A DNA stretch of 64,000 nucleotides. It comes from Glaciimonas sp. (GTDB taxonomy: Bacteria; Pseudomonadota; Gammaproteobacteria; Burkholderiales; Burkholderiaceae_D). A model generated the notes under the pieces. It saw only the letters and a list, made by a program, of their open reading frames with translations. It had not been told where the DNA came from and searched no databases. Shown one piece after another: positions 1 to 11,501 of this stretch; position 1 is the stretch's first letter, and every line of letters begins with the position of its first letter. The position numbers and the translations under genes were made by a program. The stretch covers positions 62,001 to 126,000 of the forward strand of contig JABBOY010000016.1 in the NCBI GenBank assembly GCA_012927585.1, given 5' to 3'.

Positions 1-186
1 CATGTCAAGCAACCGGACCGCCGCTTGCCGATACGTGCGGTTGATTTGCCGCAACCGCAAATGTGCCTGGTATCAAAAATAAAGCCCACTGAGGCCGAGG
101 TCTGCGGCAATCCACGCGCCCGTTCTGCCATTATGCGTGTCTGCATGCGCCTGCCTGATGCTTCCACATCCGAGAACCTGCCATGA
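1..186 (+). CDS. rsmH: 16S rRNA (cytosine1402-N4)-methyltransferase RsmH, C-terminal end (5' part outside window)
   Basis: Frame 1 is open from the first base to a TGA at 184-186 and encodes 61 residues. Its final part reads [17 protein letters not shown], which matches the conserved C-terminus of RsmH/MraW, where an E-x-E-x-x-x-NPRARSA-type segment closes the protein. RsmH methylates C1402 of 16S rRNA and is normally the gene just upstream of ftsL in the dcw cluster, as here. The stop overlaps the ftsL start in an ATGA motif, so the two are translationally coupled. The catalytic domain lies upstream of the window and cannot be assessed. Confidence 0.88.
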   Translation, partial: HVKQPDRRLPIRAVDLPQPQMCLVSKIKPTEAEVCGNPRARSAIMRVCMRLPDASTSENLP

Positions 187-455
187 GTGCGCGCACCAAC
201 GGCATCATGGCAGCCCTTCTGGTCATATGCGCATTGTCGCTGGTGAATGCGCAATATCATGCGCGTCGCTTGTTTGTCGAGCTGGGTCGGGCGCAATCCC
301 AGTCAAAATTGCTGGATGTGCAATGGGCCCAGTTGCAACTTGATCAATCCACTCTGGGCAAGCATGCGCGCATCGAACTGGTCGCAAAGCGTGATCTGAA
401 AATGCTTGCATTGACCGCAGCCAGCACACAATACCTGACTGTGGAGGCCAAATGA
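183..455 (+). CDS. ftsL: Cell division protein FtsL
   Basis: This 90-residue protein has a short N-terminal tail, one membrane segment (about residues 8-25) and a periplasmic heptad-like region, the usual FtsL layout. FtsL forms a complex with FtsB and FtsQ and helps activate FtsWI septal peptidoglycan synthesis. FtsL sequences diverge strongly, so the call rests on size, topology, the ending [10 protein letters not shown] and its place between rsmH and ftsI. It overlaps both neighbours by ATGA (183-186 and 452-455). Confidence 0.88.
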   Translation: MSARTNGIMAALLVICALSLVNAQYHARRLFVELGRAQSQSKLLDVQWAQLQLDQSTLGKHARIELVAKRDLKMLALTAASTQYLTVEAK

Positions 456-2224
456 GCCGCCCTGCCAGTCGTATCGCAGCGGCTAGGGGCATGCCGTTTT
501 TAACCAGCCCGCTGCTGAAAATGTCATTGCCGGCCTGGCGCTCGAAATTGGTCCTGTTCATCTTGTTTGCGTCTTTTCTGACATTGGCCGGCCGCGCGCT
601 GTGGTTACAAGGCATGTCTACCGAATTTCTGCAAAAACAGGGTGCGTCGCGTTACGAACGCACCTTGGAGTTGCCGGCTACGCGCGGCAAAATTACGGAT
701 CGCGACGGGTATGTGCTGGCTTCCAGCATCCCGGTCAAGGCAGTCTGGGCGATCCCTGATGATGTCTTGCAGGCGCCGGCGGAAAAGTTGCGCAGGTTGG
801 CTGGGTTGCTTGATATGACTGAGTCTGACTTGCGTAAAAAACTGGATTCGGATCGCAGTTTTGTTTATCTGCAGCGCCAGGTCGAGTCGGAAATCACCGA
901 CAAAATTCTTGCCTTGGGCATCGATGGGATTCAGACCCGCAAGGAATACAAGCGCTTTTATCCAGAAGGCGAGGTGATGGCGCATGTTGTCGGCTTTACC
1001 AATATTGATGATATCGGCCAGGACGGCATGGAACTCGCATCGCAGAAGTCGCTGGTCGGCAGAACAGGAAGCCGTCGCGTCATCAGGGATCGCTTGGGCC
1101 GCATTGTTGAAGATATCGGATCGATTCGCGAACCGCATGACGGTAAAGACCTGACGCTAGCCATCGACAGCAAAATCCAGTACATCGCCTATTCGCAATT
1201 GAAAGCGGCAGTCGAGCTGAACCAGGCGAAAGCCGGCGGCATAGTGGTACTGGATGTCAGTACCGGTGAAATTCTGGCGCTGGCCAATTTGCCGAGTTAC
1301 AACCCGAATGATCGCAATATATTGACCGGCGCGCAACTGCGCAACCGTGTTTTGACTGATACCTTCGAGCCTGGTTCTACCATGAAGCCGTTTACGGTAG
1401 CTTTGGCATTGGAAACCAAACGCGTTACTCCGGAGACAATGATCCAGACCGGGCCTGGAAAGCTGACCATCGGTACTGCAACGATCGGCGATGCGCACTC
1501 GCTCGGCGAGTTGAGTGTTGCGCAAATTATCGAAAAATCTTCCAATATCGGCACCGCTAAGATTGCGTTGCAAATGCCGCCGCAAGAAATGTGGGAAATG
1601 TTTACAAGCGTCGGCTTCGGTCAACAGCCGAAATTCAGCTTTCCAGGGCGCGCAGCCGGCCGCGTGCGGCCATTCAAGTCGTGGCGTCCCATCGAGCAGG
1701 CAACCATGAGTTACGGACACGGCATTTCAGTTTCGCTGATGCAACTAGCGCGTGCCTATATGATTTTTGCCCGCAACGGCGAGATAGTGCCGTTGTCCCT
1801 GGAAAAAATTACCGGGCAACCGAACAGCGGAATCCCGGGACAAAGGGTCATCTCTGAAAAAACTGCACTCCAGATGCGGGCAATGCTGGAGGCGGCCGCA
1901 GGGCCCAATGGCACTGCACCGAAAGCGCAGGTACCCGGTTATCGCGTAGCTGGAAAGACCGGAACCGCGTATAAAATCGTCGACGGAAAATATGTCAAAA
2001 AATACGTATCATCGTTCGTCGGTTTTGCTCCCGTGTCCGCGCCGCGCATCATTATCGCGGTAATGCTGGATGAACCTTCTAATGGCAATCATTACGGCGG
2101 TGGTGTTGCAGCCCCGGTATTTTCATCCGTTGCAGCCAGCGCTTTGCGAGCTTTGAACGTCAGGCCCGATTCGAGCGTGACGAATATTTTTATTCCTGCC
2201 GATGGCATCACCGAAAGCATGTGA
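452..2224 (+). CDS. ftsI: Septal peptidoglycan transpeptidase FtsI (PBP3)
   Basis: The 590-residue class B penicillin-binding protein cross-links septal peptidoglycan as partner of FtsW. A single membrane anchor lies at about residues 32-50 and is followed by the PBP dimerisation domain. The transpeptidase motifs are all present: STMK at about 309-312 with the acylated serine, SSN at about 363-365 and KTGT at about 502-505. The C-terminal tail is unremarkable. It starts inside the end of ftsL (ATGA overlap) and its stop overlaps the murE start, so it is part of one dcw transcript. Length is typical for the family. Confidence 0.96.
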   Translation: MSRPASRIAAARGMPFLTSPLLKMSLPAWRSKLVLFILFASFLTLAGRALWLQGMSTEFLQKQGASRYERTLELPATRGKITDRDGYVLASSIPVKAVWAIPDDVLQAPAEKLRRLAGLLDMTESDLRKKLDSDRSFVYLQRQVESEITDKILALGIDGIQTRKEYKRFYPEGEVMAHVVGFTNIDDIGQDGMELASQKSLVGRTGSRRVIRDRLGRIVEDIGSIREPHDGKDLTLAIDSKIQYIAYSQLKAAVELNQAKAGGIVVLDVSTGEILALANLPSYNPNDRNILTGAQLRNRVLTDTFEPGSTMKPFTVALALETKRVTPETMIQTGPGKLTIGTATIGDAHSLGELSVAQIIEKSSNIGTAKIALQMPPQEMWEMFTSVGFGQQPKFSFPGRAAGRVRPFKSWRPIEQATMSYGHGISVSLMQLARAYMIFARNGEIVPLSLEKITGQPNSGIPGQRVISEKTALQMRAMLEAAAGPNGTAPKAQVPGYRVAGKTGTAYKIVDGKYVKKYVSSFVGFAPVSAPRIIIAVMLDEPSNGNHYGGGVAAPVFSSVAASALRALNVRPDSSVTNIFIPADGITESM

Positions 2225-3750
2225 TGCCAAATACAAAATTGGTAACTTCTGAAATACTTTTCTGGTTGCGCCAGCAGGTTGCGCCTGCAGCGCAATTGCA
2301 TTCCGATTCGCGTTCTGTCATCAAAGGCGATGTGTTCTTTGCTTATCCCGGTGACGCTGCCGATGGCCGGCAATTCATTGAGCAGGCGATTCAGAATGGT
2401 GCGAGTGCGGTGGTCTATGAGTCGGCTGCCTGGAACTGGAATCCGGCATGGTTGTTACCCCATCTTGCGGTAACCGATTTGAAAAAGACAGCGGGTGAAA
2501 TTGCCAGCGCGTATTACAACAAACCGGACGCCGCCATGTTCACAGTGGCCGTGACCGGCACCAATGGCAAGACTTCCTGCGCGCAATGGCTGGCAAACGC
2601 CTTATCTCGTCTGGGCGAGCCCACGGCGGTGATTGGAACTCTCGGCGTCGGCATTTACCAGCGTGGTGCCTGCGACAGCTCCGACATGACCGGTTACACC
2701 ACGCCGGATGCTGTCATGTTGCAACGCAGGCTGGCGCAATTGCGCGATGCCGGCGCCCATGCTATGGCGATTGAGGCATCGTCGATTGGGCTTGAACAAG
2801 GACGTTTGCAGGGCATGCATTTCGATGCGGCTCTATTTACCAACCTGACGCGCGATCATCTTGATTATCATGGCGACATGGCGGCTTACGAGTCGGCTAA
2901 AACCGCTTTATTTGACTGGGTAGGGTTGCGTCACGCAATCGTCAATCTGGATGATCCAATGGGATTGCGGTTAGCCCAACGCTTGCAGGGTAGGGCGCTG
3001 GCGTCATTCATCGGATACACGGTTTCCGGCGCAGTGCTTGAAGGCATCTCGACTTTGAGCGCGTCTAACATACGCGCCGGCCATGTCGGTACCGTGTTTC
3101 AGGTCGAATCGCCTTTTGGCAGCGGGCCGATCAGAACCCAATTGATAGGCTTATTCAATGTCAGCAACATCCTCGGTGTGCTGGGTGTGTTGCTAGCCAA
3201 AGGCACCGCCTGGCGTGCTGCGGTGCAGGCAGTTGAAATGCTGATTGCGGTACCGGGGCGTATGCAGCAGCTTGGCGGTAACGACGCACCACTGGTTATC
3301 ATCGATTACGCTCACACTCCCGATGCGTTGGAAAAAACCTTATTGACTTTGCGCCAGGTGACACAGCAACGTCATGGCCAGTTATGGTGTCTGTTCGGTT
3401 GCGGCGGTGATCGCGATCCAGGCAAGCGCGCGCAAATGGGTGCAGTTTCTGCACTGGCGGATCAGGTGGTAGTCACCAGCGATAATCCGCGCAGCGAAAA
3501 TCCTGCTGCAATCATCCAGCAAATCATTGTTGGCCTGGCTGCCGAAAAAACAATGCACCAAGTGACCGAGGATCGTGCAGCCGCAATTCTGTGGGTAGTA
3601 AAGCGTGCAGCAAAGAACGATGTGGTCCTGTTAGCCGGTAAGGGGCATGAGGCCTACCAAGAAGTGATGGGTAAGAAACTGGCGTTTTCCGATGCGGATC
3701 ATGCCGCCTTGGCGCTGGCTGCGCGCGCCACGATGAAGGGGGGTGCTTGA
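2224..3750 (+). CDS. murE: UDP-MurNAc-L-Ala-D-Glu:meso-diaminopimelate ligase MurE
   Basis: This cytoplasmic Mur ligase of about 508 residues adds the third amino acid to the UDP-MurNAc peptide. The ATP-binding P-loop TGTNGKTS lies near residues 111-118. A DNPRSE motif near residue 420 is the signature of ligases that select meso-diaminopimelate rather than lysine, so the wall is of the Gram-negative A1-gamma type. I prefer ATG at 2224, which gives a TGATG junction with the ftsI stop like those at murF and murD; an in-frame GTG at 2221 is the alternative. No clear Shine-Dalgarno is visible, consistent with coupled translation. Confidence 0.95.
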   Translation: MPNTKLVTSEILFWLRQQVAPAAQLHSDSRSVIKGDVFFAYPGDAADGRQFIEQAIQNGASAVVYESAAWNWNPAWLLPHLAVTDLKKTAGEIASAYYNKPDAAMFTVAVTGTNGKTSCAQWLANALSRLGEPTAVIGTLGVGIYQRGACDSSDMTGYTTPDAVMLQRRLAQLRDAGAHAMAIEASSIGLEQGRLQGMHFDAALFTNLTRDHLDYHGDMAAYESAKTALFDWVGLRHAIVNLDDPMGLRLAQRLQGRALASFIGYTVSGAVLEGISTLSASNIRAGHVGTVFQVESPFGSGPIRTQLIGLFNVSNILGVLGVLLAKGTAWRAAVQAVEMLIAVPGRMQQLGGNDAPLVIIDYAHTPDALEKTLLTLRQVTQQRHGQLWCLFGCGGDRDPGKRAQMGAVSALADQVVVTSDNPRSENPAAIIQQIIVGLAAEKTMHQVTEDRAAAILWVVKRAAKNDVVLLAGKGHEAYQEVMGKKLAFSDADHAALALAARATMKGGA

Positions 3751-5126
3751 TGAAATCTTCATTATTTGCGTTACAACCCTGGCTTTCGGGTGCGCAAGCC
3801 AGGGGCGATGCAGTTTTTGACGGAGTGACGACGGATAGCCGCAGCGCCAGTGCCGGCAATCTATTCGTTGCTTTACGGGGCGAGCATTTTGATGCGCATG
3901 ACTTCATTGCAGAGGTAGTCGCGCAAGGCGTATCCGCGGTAGTCGTGGAACGCTTGCCGGCCGGTTTGGCAATCCCGGCACTGATTGTGCCGGATACGCG
4001 CATCGCGCTAGGCGAAATCGCGCGCCACTGGCGGCGGCAATTCCATTTCCCGGTAATCGGCGTCACTGGCAGCAATGGAAAAACTACGGTCAAGGAAATG
4101 ATCGCTTCGATCATGGCTGCACAGTTTGGCGCAGAGCATTGCCTGGCCACGCGCGGCAACTTCAACAATGATATCGGCGTGCCGCTGACGCTCTTGCGCA
4201 TGACGGCTGCACACAGTGCCGCCGTGATTGAGCTGGGCATGAACCATCCGGGTGAAATTGCTCTGCTGGCATCGATTGCGCAACCGACACTCGGCCTGGT
4301 AAACAATGCCCAGCGCGAGCATCAGGAATTCATGGCAAGCGTGGAGGCGGTTGCAAAGGAAAATGGTGCGGTAATTTCTGCCCTGCCAGCCAATGGTATT
4401 GCAGTATTCCCTGCCGACGCCCCCTATACACCGCTGTGGCGTGAATATGCTGCCGCCGTTGGGCAAAGAAAAATCATGACTTTCGGATTTTCCACCGATG
4501 CCGATGTAACTTGCACTTACCAGTCAAACGCATTCGGTAATGATTTGTTTGTCGCAGCCGGCCAGCAGCGCTTCAACATTCCGCTTGCGGCTGCAGGTGC
4601 GCACAATGTGCGGAATGCGCTGGCGGCGATAGCGTGTACCTTGGCAATCGGCATTGGCACGGAAGCAATAGTGCGTGGTTTGACTGCATTCGCGCCGGTG
4701 AATGGCCGCCTCCAGCGCAAAGTTGCCCGCAACGGTGCAGTCATCCTCGACGATACCTATAATGCGAATCCCGATTCGGTACGAGCCGCCATTGATGTGC
4801 TTGCGCAAGCAACTGCGCCAAGAGTGCTGGTGTTGGGCGACATGGGAGAAGTCGGCAACGATGGGCGGCAGTTCCACGAAGAGATCGGCGATTATTCCCG
4901 AGAAAGCGGCATTGAACATGTGATGACTTTCGGTGCAATTGCCCGCCATACGACACGCGCATTCGGCGCGGGAGCAAAACACTTTGACAGTATTGAAACT
5001 TTGAACGATGCACTGGAAGAGCTTCTGACTCCCGCCGCAACGGTATTGGTGAAAGGTTCGCGTTTCATGAAAATGGAACGCACTGTTCACCATCTTGTAC
5101 AAGAACAACTAAAAGAGAACCATTGA
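3750..5126 (+). CDS. murF: UDP-MurNAc-tripeptide:D-Ala-D-Ala ligase MurF
   Basis: The 458-residue protein adds D-Ala-D-Ala to complete the UDP-MurNAc-pentapeptide. It shows the Mur-ligase layout: an N-terminal UDP-binding domain, a central ATPase domain with P-loop [10 protein letters not shown] near residues 104-113, and a C-terminal domain containing the [10 protein letters not shown] motif typical of MurF. It begins at the ATG of a TGATG overlap with murE; an in-frame TTG one codon upstream is less likely. mraY follows after one base. Confidence 0.95.
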   Translation: MKSSLFALQPWLSGAQARGDAVFDGVTTDSRSASAGNLFVALRGEHFDAHDFIAEVVAQGVSAVVVERLPAGLAIPALIVPDTRIALGEIARHWRRQFHFPVIGVTGSNGKTTVKEMIASIMAAQFGAEHCLATRGNFNNDIGVPLTLLRMTAAHSAAVIELGMNHPGEIALLASIAQPTLGLVNNAQREHQEFMASVEAVAKENGAVISALPANGIAVFPADAPYTPLWREYAAAVGQRKIMTFGFSTDADVTCTYQSNAFGNDLFVAAGQQRFNIPLAAAGAHNVRNALAAIACTLAIGIGTEAIVRGLTAFAPVNGRLQRKVARNGAVILDDTYNANPDSVRAAIDVLAQATAPRVLVLGDMGEVGNDGRQFHEEIGDYSRESGIEHVMTFGAIARHTTRAFGAGAKHFDSIETLNDALEELLTPAATVLVKGSRFMKMERTVHHLVQEQLKENH

Positions 5127-5127
5127 C

Positions 5128-6297
5128 ATGTTGCTCTGGCTAGCAGAATTATTTAAGCAGGATATAAGCTTTCTGCGCGTATTCAATTTCATTACGTTTC
5201 GTGCCGTGTTCGCGACCATGACTTCATTGGCGATCGGCTTGATTGCCGGCCCTCCGGTGATACGCATGCTGGCTCGGTTGAAGGTCGGCCAGGCAGTGCG
5301 TACTGATGGTCCGCAAACACACTTGATCAAGAACGGCACGCCGACCATGGGCGGCGTGCTGATCCTGATTGCGATTGGGGTGTCCACTTTGTTGTGGGCC
5401 GATTTAAGCAATCGTTTCATTTGGATAGTCCTAGTAGTGACGCTCGGGTTCGGTGCCGTCGGCTGGGTCGATGATTACCGCAAGGTGGTCTACAAAGACC
5501 CCAAAGGAATGTCCTCGAAAGAAAAGTATTTTTGGCAGTCCCTGATTGGCATCCTCTCGGCGCTGTATCTGGCGTTTTCGGTATCGGCGCCCACCAACAG
5601 CCAGGTTTGGGATTTGTTCGTGGCCTGGGTGCAGTCGGGGTTCAATCTTGACTTGCCTCCCAAGGCAAATTTGATCGTGCCATTTTTCAAAACCATCAGT
5701 TATCCGCTCGGCGTATGGGGTTTTATCGCCCTGACGTATTTCGTCATTGTCGGCACCAGCAATGCAGTAAATCTGACCGACGGTCTGGATGGGCTGGCTA
5801 TCATGCCGACCGTAATGGTGGGTACTGCCCTGGGGGTATTCGCCTACCTGACCGGCAGCGCCAGCTATTCCAAGTATCTGTTCATTCCGCACATCCCTGG
5901 TGCGGGCGAGTTGCTGATCTTCTGTGGTGCGATGGCAGGCGCCGGCTTGGCTTTCCTCTGGTATAACGCGCATCCTGCGCAAGTGTTCATGGGCGATGTC
6001 GGCGCCCTCGCCTTGGGTGCGGCGCTGGGCACGATTGCCGTCATCGTGCGGCAGGAAATCGTGCTCTTCATCATGGGCGGAATTTTCGTCGTGGAAACTT
6101 TGTCGGTGATGGTGCAAGTCGCTTATTTCAAGTTTACCAAGCGGCGCTACGGTACCGGTCGCCGCATCTTGCTGATGGCGCCGTTGCATCATCATTTTGA
6201 GCAAAAAGGTTGGAAAGAAACCCAGGTCGTAGTGCGATTCTGGATCATTTCGATGATGCTGGTGTTGTTTGGTTTGTCCACTTTGAAGTTGCGCTGA
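5128..6297 (+). CDS. mraY: Phospho-MurNAc-pentapeptide translocase MraY
   Basis: This 389-residue polytopic inner-membrane protein transfers phospho-MurNAc-pentapeptide to undecaprenyl phosphate, forming lipid I. Conserved MraY motifs are visible in order: the double-aspartate [17 protein letters not shown], the metal-binding [11 protein letters not shown] and the cytoplasmic HHHFEQKGW loop. About ten hydrophobic segments are spread along the chain. The start one base after the murF stop gives a protein of typical length. Its stop forms a TGATG overlap with murD. Confidence 0.96.
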   Translation: MLLWLAELFKQDISFLRVFNFITFRAVFATMTSLAIGLIAGPPVIRMLARLKVGQAVRTDGPQTHLIKNGTPTMGGVLILIAIGVSTLLWADLSNRFIWIVLVVTLGFGAVGWVDDYRKVVYKDPKGMSSKEKYFWQSLIGILSALYLAFSVSAPTNSQVWDLFVAWVQSGFNLDLPPKANLIVPFFKTISYPLGVWGFIALTYFVIVGTSNAVNLTDGLDGLAIMPTVMVGTALGVFAYLTGSASYSKYLFIPHIPGAGELLIFCGAMAGAGLAFLWYNAHPAQVFMGDVGALALGAALGTIAVIVRQEIVLFIMGGIFVVETLSVMVQVAYFKFTKRRYGTGRRILLMAPLHHHFEQKGWKETQVVVRFWIISMMLVLFGLSTLKLR

Positions 6298-7796
6298 TGA
6301 ATTACGACGGCAAACACGTTCTTGTTCTCGGGCTGGGAGAGTCCGGCCTGGCAATGGCGCAATGGTTGCAGCGTTGCGGCGCGTCGTTGCGCGTTGCCGA
6401 TACCCGCGCAGCACCGCCGCGGCTGGCCAGTTTACGGGACGCGCTGCCGACAGTGGAATTTATAGGGGGGGAGGCTTTCAGTGCTGATCTTTTGACTGAT
6501 ATCGATCTTGTCGCTGTCAGCCCAGGTTTATCGCCGCAGGGCGATCTGCCGGAGCTCATGGCAGCCGCAAAAGCCCGGAATATCCCGCTCTGGGGCGAGA
6601 TCGAGTTTTTCGCCCAGGGATTGGTCAAATTGCGCCAAGATAGAAACTATGCGCCCAAACTGATTGCGATCACTGGCACTAATGGTAAAACCACGGTAAC
6701 CAGTCTGGTCGGCCTGTTATGTCAACGTGCCGGCTGGACGGTGGGCGTGGCCGGCAATATCAGCCCGTGCGCACTGGACGTCTTGCGGGACGCCATCGAC
6801 AGCGGCGATTTGCCGCAGGTATGGGTACTGGAATTGTCGAGCTTCCAGTTGCACACAACATACAGCTTGCAGGCTGACGCTGCAACCGTACTGAATATCA
6901 CGCAGGACCACCTGGACTGGCATGGCAGCATGGCTGCTTATGTGGCCGATAAAGCCCGGATATTCGGTACCGGTACCGATACCGTGCGCGTATTGAATCG
7001 TGATGATGCGGCAGTCATGGGTTTGATGGACGCGCAAGCGCCCGCGGTAACTTTTGGTGTCGGCGCACCTACGCGGGCGGGCGATTTTGGATTGCTGAAT
7101 GAGCGCGGCGTGCAATGGTTGGCGGTAGCGGTTGCTGCCGAAGAGGATGAGAAACGCCGCAAGAAAAAAAACAGTATTGCATTGCCTGCGGTAATTAGCC
7201 GCTTGATGCCGACAGATGCACTTCATATTCGCGGTCGGCACAACGCGCTCAATGCGCTCGCTGCACTCGCTTTGTGCCGTGCGATCGGGTTGCCGCTGGC
7301 TGCGCTATTGCATGGTGTGCGCGAATACCGGGGCGAGCCGCACCGGGTTGAATTGATTGCCAGGATCGGCGAAGTCAATTACTACGATGACAGCAAAGGC
7401 ACCAATGTCGGTGCCACAGTGGCGGCCCTGGATGGACTGGGGGCTCAGCAGGGCAGTAGCCGGCTGCTATTGATTGCCGGCGGTGACGGCAAAGGGCAAG
7501 ATTTTTCGAGCATGGCGGAGCCGGTCGCAAAACATGTCCGTGCGGTGTTCCTGATTGGCAAGGACGCACCTGCTTTGCGCGCCGCTTTGCATACAACCGC
7601 TGTTGCTCTCAACGATTGCGCCAGTTTGGAAGAAGCGGTTCAGCGCGCTGCCGCAGTCGCGCAGCCAGGCGATGCGGTGTTGCTGTCTCCGGCCTGCGCC
7701 AGCCTGGATATGTTTGCCAATTATGCGCAGCGTGCCCAAGTGTTTGTCGATGCCGTCAGAGAAGTTGGCTTGTCTCGCGGTGAGGTGAGCGCATGA
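6297..7796 (+). CDS. murD: UDP-MurNAc-L-alanine:D-glutamate ligase MurD
   Basis: The 499-residue Mur ligase adds D-glutamate. It has an N-terminal Rossmann-like domain ([10 protein letters not shown]), a P-loop [10 protein letters not shown] near residues 125-134 and the C-terminal [13 protein letters not shown] motif. A strongly charged insert around residues 280-293 (an [12 protein letters not shown] run) sits in the central domain and makes the protein longer than the roughly 440-residue E. coli enzyme; similar lysine/arginine-rich inserts are common in Burkholderiales MurD. Start chosen at the TGATG overlap with mraY. Confidence 0.95.
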   Translation: MNYDGKHVLVLGLGESGLAMAQWLQRCGASLRVADTRAAPPRLASLRDALPTVEFIGGEAFSADLLTDIDLVAVSPGLSPQGDLPELMAAAKARNIPLWGEIEFFAQGLVKLRQDRNYAPKLIAITGTNGKTTVTSLVGLLCQRAGWTVGVAGNISPCALDVLRDAIDSGDLPQVWVLELSSFQLHTTYSLQADAATVLNITQDHLDWHGSMAAYVADKARIFGTGTDTVRVLNRDDAAVMGLMDAQAPAVTFGVGAPTRAGDFGLLNERGVQWLAVAVAAEEDEKRRKKKNSIALPAVISRLMPTDALHIRGRHNALNALAALALCRAIGLPLAALLHGVREYRGEPHRVELIARIGEVNYYDDSKGTNVGATVAALDGLGAQQGSSRLLLIAGGDGKGQDFSSMAEPVAKHVRAVFLIGKDAPALRAALHTTAVALNDCASLEEAVQRAAAVAQPGDAVLLSPACASLDMFANYAQRAQVFVDAVREVGLSRGEVSA

Positions 7797-9013
7797 AATC
7801 CTTCTGGCCCGCCATCATGATGTGGTTCGGATTTTCATTTGCCAAAGAACCGATGCGGGGCTTGCCACAGCGCTCCAGAATGATGGAATACGATCAGCCA
7901 TTGATCTGGGTAGTGGTATTGCTGATGCTGTTTGGAATGGTGATGGTGTATTCCGCTTCCATTTCTTTGCCTGATTCGCCCAAATATGCGAGCTACAACA
8001 ATAACCATTTCCTGATCCGCCAGGCGATTTTCGTTGCTGCTTCCTTGTGTTCCAGTTTCATCATATTTCGGGTGCCCGTCAGCATCTGGCAGCGCTGGGC
8101 GCCGTATCTGTTCGCGGCTACTTTGATTCTGCTGCTGTTAGTTCTGGTGCCTGGAGTGGGAAAAGGAGTGAATGGTGCAAAGCGCTGGCTATCGTTCAAG
8201 GTTTTCAATCTGCAACCGTCCGAATTGATGAAGTTGTTTGTTGTGCTGTATGCAGCTGATTACACGGTGCGCAAGCAGCAATTCATGCATAAGTTGACAA
8301 AAGGTTTTCTGCCGATGGCGGCTGCGGTGGCAATGGTCGGTTTGCTATTGTTGCTGGAGCCGGATCTGGGCGCATTTGGCGTGATCGTTTGTATCGCAAT
8401 GGGTATTTTGTTTCTGGGTGGCATTAATGGTGTCTGGTTTAGCGGCATCGGCGCCACGCTGGTGGGGATTTTTAGTCTGGTAATTATGTTGTCGCCATGG
8501 CGGCGCGAGAGGATTTTTGCCTATCTGAATCCCTGGTCGGAAGAAAACGCATTAGGCAAGGCGTATCAATTGTCGCATTCGCTGATTGCTTTTGGGCGCG
8601 GCGAGTTGTTCGGCGTCGGACTTGGCGGCAGTGTGGAGAAACTGCATTATTTACCGGAAGCGCATACCGATTTTTTACTGGCAGTGATTGGCGAAGAACT
8701 CGGTTTCGCCGGCGTATTGGTGGTTGTGATGATGTTCTACTGGATCATCAAACGCGCTTTTGAAATCGGGCGTCAAGCCATTGCGCTTGACTTGACGTTC
8801 GCCGGGTTGGTTGCGAAAGGTATCGGCATCTGGATCGGTGTCCAGACTTTCATCAATATGGGCGTCAATCTCGGCTTGCTGCCGACCAAAGGATTGACTT
8901 TGCCGCTAATGAGTTACGGCGGCTCGGGTGTGCTGATTAATTGTATCGGTCTGGCAATCCTGCTGCGGATCGATTACGAGAACAGGATTTTGATGCGCGG
9001 AGGCAGAATATGA
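7793..9013 (+). CDS. ftsW: Septal peptidoglycan glycosyltransferase FtsW (SEDS family)
   Basis: This 406-residue SEDS protein has about ten membrane segments and polymerises lipid II at the septum together with FtsI. Family landmarks include QPSELMKL in the central part, a periplasmic region with [21 protein letters not shown], and [19 protein letters not shown] near the C-terminus. The N-terminus has about 30 cytoplasmic residues before the first membrane span. ATGA overlaps link it to murD upstream and murG downstream. Confidence 0.96.
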   Translation: MKSFWPAIMMWFGFSFAKEPMRGLPQRSRMMEYDQPLIWVVVLLMLFGMVMVYSASISLPDSPKYASYNNNHFLIRQAIFVAASLCSSFIIFRVPVSIWQRWAPYLFAATLILLLLVLVPGVGKGVNGAKRWLSFKVFNLQPSELMKLFVVLYAADYTVRKQQFMHKLTKGFLPMAAAVAMVGLLLLLEPDLGAFGVIVCIAMGILFLGGINGVWFSGIGATLVGIFSLVIMLSPWRRERIFAYLNPWSEENALGKAYQLSHSLIAFGRGELFGVGLGGSVEKLHYLPEAHTDFLLAVIGEELGFAGVLVVVMMFYWIIKRAFEIGRQAIALDLTFAGLVAKGIGIWIGVQTFINMGVNLGLLPTKGLTLPLMSYGGSGVLINCIGLAILLRIDYENRILMRGGRI

Positions 9014-10095
9014 CGCATCTGAAAACACTGGTGATCATGGCTGCAGGCACTGGCGGGCACATCTTTCCGGGGCTGGCGATTGCAGAGACCATGAGCGCGC
9101 GCGGCTGGCAGGTATCCTGGCTCGGCACTGCACATGGCATGGAGCACGATATCGTGCCCCGGTATGGGATCGAGATGGACGCCATCGATTTTGCCGGATT
9201 GCGTGGCAAAGGTTTACTGCATGGCGTGCGCGGCATATTCAGGCTACTTGCAAGCTTCGTATCCTGCTACCGCATCCTTGGTCGCCGCAAGCCGGACGTG
9301 GTACTCGGGATGGGTGGATATGTGACAGTACCGGGCGGCGTAATGGCGGCTGTGCGTCACATTCCTTTGGCGCTAGTGAATGCAGACGCAGCCTTGTTGT
9401 TGTCGAACAAAATGTTGGCGCCGATGGCCAAACGGGTACTGTTCGGTTTTCCTGCAGATTTCGGCAACGCAGCCAGTAAAGCTTTGGTAACAGGCAATCC
9501 AGTACGCCAGGAAATCATTGCTTTGCCGGTTCCCGAGCAGCGCTCTGCAGCGCGCAGCGGGCCGCTCAGAATTTTGGTAGTTGGCGGCAGTCTGGGGGCA
9601 AAAGCCTTGAACGATTGCCTGCCTGCGGCACTGGCTTTGATCCCGGTTGATTTGCGGCCAATAGTCACGCACCAGTCCGGCAAAAAACATGTTGACGTAT
9701 TGCGCGCAGCGTATGCCGGGGCGCAAGTGCAGGCGGAAGTCGTGGATTTCATCGATGACATGCCGCGTCGCTATGCCGATGCCGATCTGGTGATTTGCCG
9801 CGCCGGCGCAATTACAGTGTCGGAGCTGACCGCAGCGGGGGTGGCAAGCGTACTGGTGCCATTGATCGTATCGACAACCTCGCATCAGCGCGCCAACGCC
9901 CGGTGGATGGCGCAACAACATGCGGCAATCCATCAGCCGCAAGACGAAATGACGGCGGAAAATTTATCCTTATTGTTGCAAGCCTTGACCCGTCGTGAAT
10001 GTCTGACGATGGCGCTGGCTGCTTACGCAGTCGGCAGACGGGATGCAAACGAAAAGATTGCAGATGTATTGGAAGAATTGGCGAACAAGGCATGA
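9010..10095 (+). CDS. murG: UDP-GlcNAc:lipid I N-acetylglucosaminyltransferase MurG
   Basis: The 361-residue GT-B glycosyltransferase converts lipid I to lipid II on the inner face of the membrane. The N-terminal loop [13 protein letters not shown], the second glycine-rich loop [10 protein letters not shown] and the C-terminal donor-site region [14 protein letters not shown] are all present. The start is the ATG that overlaps the ftsW stop (ATGA), which gives a normal N-terminus ahead of the glycine-rich loop. It overlaps murC in the same way. Confidence 0.95.
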   Translation: MTHLKTLVIMAAGTGGHIFPGLAIAETMSARGWQVSWLGTAHGMEHDIVPRYGIEMDAIDFAGLRGKGLLHGVRGIFRLLASFVSCYRILGRRKPDVVLGMGGYVTVPGGVMAAVRHIPLALVNADAALLLSNKMLAPMAKRVLFGFPADFGNAASKALVTGNPVRQEIIALPVPEQRSAARSGPLRILVVGGSLGAKALNDCLPAALALIPVDLRPIVTHQSGKKHVDVLRAAYAGAQVQAEVVDFIDDMPRRYADADLVICRAGAITVSELTAAGVASVLVPLIVSTTSHQRANARWMAQQHAAIHQPQDEMTAENLSLLLQALTRRECLTMALAAYAVGRRDANEKIADVLEELANKA

Positions 10096-11501
10096 AACAT
10101 AAAGTAAAACACATTCATTTTGTAGGTATCGGCGGCTCTGGCATGAGCGGCATTGCCGAAGTGTTGCTCAATCTCGGATATACCATTACCGGTTCGGATC
10201 TCGGGTGTAACGCGGCCACGCAGCGCCTGGCGGGTCTGGGTGCGCATGTCAGCTTGGGCCATGCTGCCGAGAATATCAATAACGCCGATGTAATCGTTAC
10301 TTCAACTGCGGTAAAAGCAGATAACCCGGAAGTGCTGGCGGCACGGCAAAAAAATATTCCGGTCGTGCCGCGGGCGATGATGCTGGCGGAGTTAATGCGT
10401 CTGAAACGCGGCATTGCAATCGCCGGCACGCACGGCAAAACTACCACTACCAGTCTGGTCGCCAGCGTGCTTGCGGAAGGCGGCCTGGATCCGACTTTTG
10501 TCATCGGCGGTCGGTTGAATAGCGCTGGCGCCAACGCCAAACTGGGCGCTGGCGATTTTATTGTGGTTGAGGCAGACGAGTCGGACGCATCCTTCCTCAA
10601 TTTGCTGCCGGTGATTGAAGTCATTACCAATATCGACGCTGATCATATGGAAACATACGGCCACGATTTTGCCAAACTCAAACAAGCTTTCATTCAGTTT
10701 ACCCAGCACCTGCCTTTTTATGGCGTCACGGTGTTGTGCCTTGACGATCCGAATGTACGTGAAATCATGCCCTTCATTTCCAAGCCGATCGTCACTTACG
10801 GCTTCCACGAAGATGCCCAAGTGCGTGCGGTTGATGCCAGGGCCGTCGGCGAACAGATGCAATTCACGGTGCTTCAGGAAGGGTACGCACCGATGATGGT
10901 GACCCTGAACCAGCCCGGTATGCACAATATTCAAAATGCCTGCGCCGCTGTTGCTGTTGCCCGTGAGTTGAGTGTGGCTGATAGCGCAACGCAAAAGGCA
11001 TTAATGGAATTTAATGGCGTAGGTCGTCGTTTCACGCGTTATGGCGAAATTGCCTTAGCCGATGCCGATGGAAAATCCAGCGGCAGTTTTACTTTGGTGG
11101 ATGACTATGGCCACCATCCCACTGAAATGGCGGCAACACTCGCTGCAGCCCGCGGCGCTTATCCAGGGCGCCGCCTGGTTCTGGCTTTTCAGCCGCATAG
11201 ATTCACGCGCACACGTGACCTGTTCGAGGATTTCGTGCGAGTCATGTCTAGCGCGGATGCTTTGGTGCTGACTGAGGTGTACGCGGCAGGAGAGTCGCCG
11301 ATTGTCGCAGCCGATGGCCGTGCATTGGCGCGCGCCATGCGCGTTGCAGGCAAAGTGGAGCCGGTATTTGTCGAGGATATCAATGACATGCCGCAAGCCA
11401 TCATGAATTTTTCTCGGGATGGCGATGTTGTGATCATGATGGGGGCTGGCTCCATCGGCGCCGTTCCTGGAAAACTGGTGCAAGGAAACCATCATGGATG
11501 A
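10092..11501 (+). CDS. murC: UDP-MurNAc:L-alanine ligase MurC
   Basis: This 469-residue ligase adds L-alanine to UDP-MurNAc, the first step of stem-peptide assembly. The N-terminal [14 protein letters not shown] dinucleotide-like fold and the P-loop GTHGKTTTT near residues 113-121 are diagnostic. The C-terminal domain contains DDYGHHPTE, conserved in MurC and its relative Mpl, also present in this window. It overlaps murG by ATGA and ddl by 8 bases. Confidence 0.95.
   Translation: MKHKVKHIHFVGIGGSGMSGIAEVLLNLGYTITGSDLGCNAATQRLAGLGAHVSLGHAAENINNADVIVTSTAVKADNPEVLAARQKNIPVVPRAMMLAELMRLKRGIAIAGTHGKTTTTSLVASVLAEGGLDPTFVIGGRLNSAGANAKLGAGDFIVVEADESDASFLNLLPVIEVITNIDADHMETYGHDFAKLKQAFIQFTQHLPFYGVTVLCLDDPNVREIMPFISKPIVTYGFHEDAQVRAVDARAVGEQMQFTVLQEGYAPMMVTLNQPGMHNIQNACAAVAVARELSVADSATQKALMEFNGVGRRFTRYGEIALADADGKSSGSFTLVDDYGHHPTEMAATLAAARGAYPGRRLVLAFQPHRFTRTRDLFEDFVRVMSSADALVLTEVYAAGESPIVAADGRALARAMRVAGKVEPVFVEDINDMPQAIMNFSRDGDVVIMMGAGSIGAVPGKLVQGNHHG

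Noticed and set aside
605-1138. Minus-strand frame of 177 codons opposite ftsI
   Set aside because: It is antisense to the well-defined ftsI gene, with no ribosome-binding site or known motif.
5431-6414. Long minus-strand open frame (327 codons) opposite mraY and murD
   Set aside because: It lies antisense to mraY, a certain gene with all its motifs. Its residue composition (many His, Arg, Gln) is typical of a shadow frame and no family motif is present.
7139-7175. Charged insert in MurD as a sign of gene fusion or error
   Set aside because: Comparable Lys/Arg/Glu-rich inserts are common in MurD of Burkholderiales, and the domains on both sides are intact.
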